Positions 6,269-9,914 of a stretch of 9,914 bases of DNA are shown here, piece by piece (within the stretch, counting starts at the first letter, position 1; every line of letters starts with the position of its first letter). The stretch spans positions 1 through 9,914 of the forward strand of contig JAMORM010000038.1 of assembly GCA_027063585.1 (NCBI GenBank), in the 5' to 3' direction. This DNA comes from Sulfurimonas sp. (GTDB lineage Bacteria > Campylobacterota > Campylobacteria > Campylobacterales > Sulfurimonadaceae). The position numbers were made by a program, and so were the translations under genes. The notes under the pieces are model-generated. The model ran no database searches and was not told the DNA's origin. It saw only the letters and a program-made list of their open reading frames with translations.

Positions 6269-6274
6269 TATAAT
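6269..6274 (+). promoter_or_regulatory. nosB promoter -10 hexamer
   Basis: An exact TATAAT 32 bases before ATG 6306. Together with the operator at 6233-6246 it forms a class II-type activated promoter, with a predicted transcription start near 6281. Confidence 0.65.
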
Positions 6275-6294
6275 AATAGACTTTAAATATTAAC

Positions 6295-6299
6295 AAGGA
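6295..6299 (+). promoter_or_regulatory. nosB ribosome binding site
   Basis: AAGGA ends six bases before ATG 6306 but abuts ATG 6300. The later ATG is therefore the better start, removing two residues. Confidence 0.65.
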
Positions 6300-6305
6300 A
6301 TGATT

Positions 6306-7097
6306 ATGCACCCAAGTCTAATAAAAGCTAGAATTTTCGCATTTATAGCATTATTGATTTTAACTTTTTCTTTTACATTTCCAATGATTGCGTTTCATGG
6401 AACATTGAATAAGATTGATGAAGGTAAGGTCGATAAAATTTCCCCTCTTGCCAAAACAGTATGGAACCTATACAATAAAGGCAAATATAAAAGTGTTGCA
6501 ACACCTAAGAGTGCACATAACAATTTAGATAAAATGATTGAGAGTGAGTCCGAAATCGGGCCTGCATCACTTCCTATTTGGGCTGTATCATTAGAAGCAC
6601 CAAATTATCCAAAAAAAGCATTTCCACAAGGAATCCCAGTCTATTTTCATTTTGACGGATATAGCGGAGAAGTCCATGAAATGGATACGATTAACCACTA
6701 TGTAGGTATGGATCCAATGTGGAGAGGTGGACATTTTGAACGTGCTATCGGTCCATATGCCTTATTGTTGCTTTCGTTAGGAATAATATTATTTATAATA
6801 TATGATAAAAAGATTTTTAGTTATATTATGCTTGTTCCGATTTTTTTACCACTTATCTTTATTGCTGATTATTCTTATTGGCTCTATTGGTTTGGGCATA
6901 ATTTACATGATTGGGGCGCTTTTAAAATTAAGCCTTTTATGCCGACTGTTTTTGGAGATGGGAAAATTGCTCAATTTACGACGCATTCCTATCCGACAAT
7001 AGGTTTTTATATGCTACTTCTCGTGAGTTTTTTTAGTCTTCTTGCATTTTTTGCAAAACAAAAAGCACTAAAAGAGATGCAAAACGAGAAAAAATAA
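6306..7097 (+). CDS. nosB: NosB, membrane protein of the clade II nos cluster
   Basis: This 263-residue membrane protein sits directly after nosZ and before nosD, the place NosB holds in Wolinella and Sulfurimonas nos clusters. It has an N-terminal TM (about 9-29) and a large extracytoplasmic domain (about 30-147). Three more TMs lie at about 149-166, 171-188 and 230-250, with a lysine-rich cytoplasmic tail. Conserved-looking His/Met/Trp patches occur outside the membrane (NHYVGMDPMW at 130-139, FGHNLHDWG at 196-204, KPFMP at 209-213). They could bind a metal or haem, but that is not established. The identification rests mainly on context and topology. No catalytic role is known to me; a part in N2O respiration is likely because the protein is specific to clade II clusters. 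The nosD start is 13 bases downstream. Confidence 0.8.
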   Translation: MHPSLIKARIFAFIALLILTFSFTFPMIAFHGTLNKIDEGKVDKISPLAKTVWNLYNKGKYKSVATPKSAHNNLDKMIESESEIGPASLPIWAVSLEAPNYPKKAFPQGIPVYFHFDGYSGEVHEMDTINHYVGMDPMWRGGHFERAIGPYALLLLSLGIILFIIYDKKIFSYIMLVPIFLPLIFIADYSYWLYWFGHNLHDWGAFKIKPFMPTVFGDGKIAQFTTHSYPTIGFYMLLLVSFFSLLAFFAKQKALKEMQNEKK

Positions 7098-7109
7098 GAG
7101 GTTTTTTGA

Positions 7110-8345
7110 ATGTTAAAATTTTTGTTGATTGCTATTACTGTTTTTAGTATCTCTTTGAGTGCGAATGCACTACAAGATGCTATAGACAAAGCCCCTGCAG
7201 GTTCTATTTTAAAACTTCATGCAGGCGTTTATAATGGCAGTATAGTTATTAACAAGCCACTAACTTTATTGGGTCAGGAAAAAGGCGTAATAATTGATGG
7301 TGAAAATACGGGAATTGTAATTAAAGTGCAAAGTTCGTATGTAACTTTGAAAAATTTGACAATAATAAACAGCGGAAGCCGACATGAAGATTTAGATGGA
7401 GCTATCTCAATGGTAAAACATGGAGATATGGGGAAAATTAAACAGTGTGAGGTGAGTGATTGCATTATCAAAGATTGTCTCTTTGGTATTGATTTGCAAA
7501 TGGTAGATAATTCTATTATCAGCAATAATCAAATAAGTTCCAAAAAACTGCCTTTGGGTCTACGTGGTGATGGTTTACGTCTGTGGTATTCAAATAACAA
7601 TATCATTAAAGAAAATTCTTTAATAAAATCACGAGATATGGTTGTATGGTATTCTCATGGAAATCTTATAAAAGATAATTTTGGAAAATATAATAGGTAC
7701 TCATTGCATTTTATGTATGCAGGTAAAAATTATATTACAAATAATACGTATGAAAACAACTCCGTAGGTATATTTTTTATGTATTCTCAGGACTCTATCG
7801 CTACTGGTAATATTGTGAAAAGTTCACTGGGTGCTACAGGCATGGGTATTGGATTGAAAGATTGTTCAAATTTTACTTTGAAGAACAACACTGTGATATA
7901 TAATGCCCAAGGCATGTATATTGACCGTTCACCTTTTGAACCGGGAACACATAATATTATAGAGGGAAATAAAATTTTATACAATGCAGAGGCAATACAT
8001 TTCCATTCTTTAAGCGTAGATAATATTATAAAAAATAATGTTATAATGGGAAATATTGAAGACATTGTCAATGACTCTAAACGAGACAGAACGCAGGAGA
8101 ATATTATTGTTGGAAATTATTGGGACAATTACGCAGGTTTTGATAACAATGGTGACGGTATAGGTGATACTCCCCATAAAGTCTATAGGTATGCAGATCA
8201 ACTTTGGATATATAACAACAATGTAAAGTTTTTTTATGGATCACCTGTAATTTCATTACTTAATTTTTTGGCAAAATTGGCTCCATTTTCAAAACCTTTG
8301 TTCTTAATGGAAGATAAAAAACCAAAAATGTATAAAGCACTTTAA
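7110..8345 (+). CDS. nosD: NosD, periplasmic beta-helix protein for CuZ centre maturation
   Basis: This 411-residue protein has a Sec signal peptide (residues 1-20, ending SANA). A right-handed parallel beta-helix of repeated Asn-rich coils (about 35-335) follows, of the CASH/NosD type; SNNNIIKENS and NNTYENNSVGIFF are examples. The NosD signature NYWDNYAGFD at 336-345 runs into DNNGDGIGD (345-353), a likely calcium-binding loop. The C-terminal hydrophobic stretch (about 378-400) is also usual for the family. NosD works with the ABC transporter NosFY, which would be encoded beyond this window, to supply sulfur for the [4Cu:2S] CuZ centre of NosZ. AGAGG at 7097-7101 precedes ATG 7110. The gene lies between nosB and nosG in one operon. 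Confidence 0.93.
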   Translation: MLKFLLIAITVFSISLSANALQDAIDKAPAGSILKLHAGVYNGSIVINKPLTLLGQEKGVIIDGENTGIVIKVQSSYVTLKNLTIINSGSRHEDLDGAISMVKHGDMGKIKQCEVSDCIIKDCLFGIDLQMVDNSIISNNQISSKKLPLGLRGDGLRLWYSNNNIIKENSLIKSRDMVVWYSHGNLIKDNFGKYNRYSLHFMYAGKNYITNNTYENNSVGIFFMYSQDSIATGNIVKSSLGATGMGIGLKDCSNFTLKNNTVIYNAQGMYIDRSPFEPGTHNIIEGNKILYNAEAIHFHSLSVDNIIKNNVIMGNIEDIVNDSKRDRTQENIIVGNYWDNYAGFDNNGDGIGDTPHKVYRYADQLWIYNNNVKFFYGSPVISLLNFLAKLAPFSKPLFLMEDKKPKMYKAL

Positions 8346-8359
8346 TAAAGGATGTAAAT

Positions 8360-9103
8360 ATGGCAAAAAAAGTACAAACAGATAGAAGAGAGTTTGTTAA
8401 ATATTCTACTTTGGGCGTTTTAGGACTTGTCTTAGGTGGTGGTATAGTTTTTAGCCCTTATTTAAGAGGGAAAGAAAACAAACTTAGACCACCCGGAGCA
8501 GTACCTGAAAAAGATTTTTTGGCACTGTGTATAAAGTGCGGACAGTGCCTGCAGGTTTGTCCTTATCACTCTATCAAACTTCATGATATAGATTATGGAC
8601 ACGGTGAGGGTACACCTTATATAGATGCAAATATTCGAGCATGTTATGCTTGTAATGCAGTACCGTGTGTTTTAGCATGTCCAAGTGGGGCACTTGATCA
8701 TAAGACAGAAAAAGCAGAAGATATCAGAATGGGAATCGCTGTTTTAGAGTTTCCAGATACCTGTTTGGGTATTAGTCGTACACCAATTCCAGAAGGTTAT
8801 GATAATAAGATGTTGGCCTTTACAAAATCTGTAAGAAATGTAACACCTGAAGAGGAAGAGCTGCTTAAAAAGTTTATGGGTAGAGAAGGAGAAGCATGTA
8901 ATTTATGTGCAGAGATGTGTCCTGTACCAAATCCTTTGAGTGCTATAGCTATGGTACCAGATGCAAAAGGTGGACAAAGACCGGAAATTTATGATGGATG
9001 TATAGGCTGTGGAGCATGTCAAGATGTCTGTCCAACTTCAACACCTTCAATAGTTGTAAAACCGAGAATGACTTATGAAGAATATTATGGCAATAAGAGC
9101 TAA
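8360..9103 (+). CDS. nosG: NosG, NapG-like periplasmic iron-sulfur protein
   Basis: The 247-residue product has a Tat signal (TDRREFVKYS at 7-16, then a glycine-rich hydrophobic core), so it is probably exported folded with its clusters. Four Cys groups follow: C57-x2-C60-x2-C63-x3-CP, C95-x2-C98-x4-C103-x3-CP, C180-x2-C183-x3-CP (with C135 as a possible fourth ligand) and C214-x2-C217-x2-C220-x3-CP. This is the NapG/MauM-type ferredoxin pattern with up to four [4Fe-4S] clusters. In Campylobacterota NosG is proposed to work with the membrane quinol dehydrogenase NosH, not in this window, passing electrons from menaquinol to the NosC cytochromes. AAAGGA at 8347-8352 precedes ATG 8360. It is 14 bases after nosD and 9 bases before nosC1. 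NapG itself is the main alternative, excluded by the nos context. Confidence 0.92.
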   Translation: MAKKVQTDRREFVKYSTLGVLGLVLGGGIVFSPYLRGKENKLRPPGAVPEKDFLALCIKCGQCLQVCPYHSIKLHDIDYGHGEGTPYIDANIRACYACNAVPCVLACPSGALDHKTEKAEDIRMGIAVLEFPDTCLGISRTPIPEGYDNKMLAFTKSVRNVTPEEEELLKKFMGREGEACNLCAEMCPVPNPLSAIAMVPDAKGGQRPEIYDGCIGCGACQDVCPTSTPSIVVKPRMTYEEYYGNKS

Positions 9104-9112
9104 GGAATAAGA

Positions 9113-9766
9113 ATGAAAATAAGTAACCTATATAGGAATAAAAAATCTCTCTTGTTTGCTTCAGCGTTAATGCTAGTTACTAGTTTTACTGCATGCGGTA
9201 ATAAGGAAGATTCAAAAAATAAAGAGAGTAGTAAAAGTTCAATCTCTTCTCAAACCGCTCCAAAGATAGAAGTAGTCGCTAATAAAAATGAGTATGCTAT
9301 GAAAGTAAAGTCAGATAAAAATACGATGGAAAATGGAAAATCTGATAATAAAAATTCATTTTATTATGATTATGGTGAAAAAAGTGAATATGATCAGAAT
9401 GCACAACCGGCAAATAAAGACGCTTCTGTTAGAGTACGACCACGAACAGTACTGGATGCACAAATGCATATACGAAGTCCATATGAGCGCATTCAGGTTT
9501 CTTTGCTTTCCAGACAGTTAAGCCCTGCGTTTCGACTAAAATGTTCAGCATGTCATGATGATTATGCAAATGGTGTTCTTGGGCCGTCATTGCTTGGGCG
9601 TAATGTTGATTATATTTATAATAAAATTATCGCATTTAAAACAGGAGAAAAGAAGAATGTTTTTATGAATGATTTGATTCATAATATGAGCGATAAAGAG
9701 ATACGATCAATTGCAGAAGATATATATAAATTTAATTTACAAATTCAAAAGATAAGGAACAGATAA
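9113..9766 (+). CDS. nosC1: NosC1, monohaem cytochrome c of the nos operon, probable lipoprotein
   Basis: This 217-residue protein has a hydrophobic leader ending SFTAC at residues 24-28. C28 could be lipid-modified, although Phe at -3 makes the lipobox imperfect. A low-complexity linker rich in Lys, Ser, Asn and Asp follows (about 30-105), which would let the haem domain reach across the periplasm. The C-terminal domain (about 125-217) holds one haem site, C144-S-A-C147-H148, followed by GVLGPSLLGR, a typical class I cytochrome c pattern. M185 or M192 may be the sixth ligand. AAGGA at 9102-9106 precedes the start. Gene order supports NosC1, thought to relay electrons from NosG/NosH towards NosZ. 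The next gene begins one base after the stop. Confidence 0.88.
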   Translation: MKISNLYRNKKSLLFASALMLVTSFTACGNKEDSKNKESSKSSISSQTAPKIEVVANKNEYAMKVKSDKNTMENGKSDNKNSFYYDYGEKSEYDQNAQPANKDASVRVRPRTVLDAQMHIRSPYERIQVSLLSRQLSPAFRLKCSACHDDYANGVLGPSLLGRNVDYIYNKIIAFKTGEKKNVFMNDLIHNMSDKEIRSIAEDIYKFNLQIQKIRNR

Positions 9767-9767
9767 A

Positions 9768-9914
9768 ATGAAAAATATAATCGCAGGGTTTTTTACACTA
9801 TTGACATTGGGTTTGATGGCATGGGTGTACGTCAACGGAGGTGCTTATAATGGTGGTGAAGCGGGCAGGATTACTGAAGATATCGGAAATCGAACTGCTT
9901 CAACAAATGTTGAC
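9768..9914 (+). CDS. nosC2: Start of NosC2, membrane-anchored cytochrome c (partial)
   Basis: A frame open to the window edge begins at ATG 9768, one base after the nosC1 stop, with AAGGA at 9754-9758. The 49 visible residues start MKNIIAGFFTLLTLGLMAW, a signal or N-terminal anchor, then a Gly-rich segment (NGGAYNGGEAG). No CxxCH is reached before the window ends. The name rests on the conserved order nosG-nosC1-nosC2, so the haem domain is inferred. Confidence 0.65.
   Translation, partial: MKNIIAGFFTLLTLGLMAWVYVNGGAYNGGEAGRITEDIGNRTASTNVD

Noticed and set aside
6802..7002. Plus-strand 66-codon frame inside nosB
   Set aside because: It is a shifted frame of a membrane-protein gene, contained entirely within nosB, with no independent start signal.
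7274..8201. Several minus-strand frames inside nosD
   Set aside because: They arise from repetitive Asn/Ile codons of the beta-helix read backwards, and none has a ribosome binding site or motif.
9333..9521. Second plus-strand frame inside nosC1
   Set aside because: It is nested in the low-complexity linker of nosC1, whose own frame continues to the CSACH haem site.
1..9914. CRISPR arrays, insertion sequences, tRNA or rRNA genes
   Set aside because: No repeat-spacer pattern, transposase motif, terminal inverted repeats or RNA gene signature was found by reading either strand.

Overview
The window looks like a piece of a Campylobacterota (Epsilonproteobacteria) chromosome, most likely a Sulfurimonas-type sulfur-oxidising denitrifier. 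The grounds are the strong A+T bias, TATAAT-type promoters without a clear -35, and a clade II (atypical, Sec-exported) nitrous oxide reductase with a fused C-terminal cytochrome c. The gene order nosZ-nosB-nosD-nosG-nosC1-nosC2 is the one known from Wolinella and Sulfurimonas. All genes read on the + strand and coding density is high.

Layout. (1) Positions 1-46 hold the last codons of an upstream gene, followed by a hairpin at 68-92. (2) 173-1283 holds two overlapping genes for the two halves of a YeeE/YedE-type sulfur-compound transporter. (3) 1360-3434 is a tight three-gene unit: a small secreted protein with two cysteines, a Crp/Fnr-family regulator without Fnr iron-sulfur cysteines, and a two-TM membrane protein with a periplasmic helical domain resembling PilJ/NarX sensors but no recognisable output domain. 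(4) 3542-6145 is nosZ, with its own promoter and a strong intrinsic terminator. (5) From 6306 to the right edge runs the accessory operon nosB, nosD, nosG, nosC1 and the start of nosC2. It has its own promoter.

How they work together. NosZ reduces N2O to N2 in the periplasm. NosD is associated with maturation of its copper-sulfide centre. NosG, NosC1, NosC2 and the cytochrome c domain of NosZ are expected to carry electrons from the quinone pool. NosB is a membrane protein typical of clade II clusters, and its role is not settled.

The main regulatory observation is a shared operator. A perfect TTGAC-N4-GTCAA palindrome lies before nosZ and again before nosB, and a degenerate copy (TTGAC-N4-ATCAT) lies before the regulator unit. 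In all three the box centre is 29.5 bp from the first base of a TATAAT/TATTAT -10 hexamer, which corresponds to a box at about -41.5, the class II activator position of the Crp/Fnr family. I infer that the encoded regulator controls itself, nosZ and nosBDGC. Its partner membrane protein may be an N-oxide-responsive input of a kind I do not recognise as described. No RNA genes, insertion sequences, CRISPR arrays or attachment sites were seen, and no gene-free stretch exceeds 300 bases.
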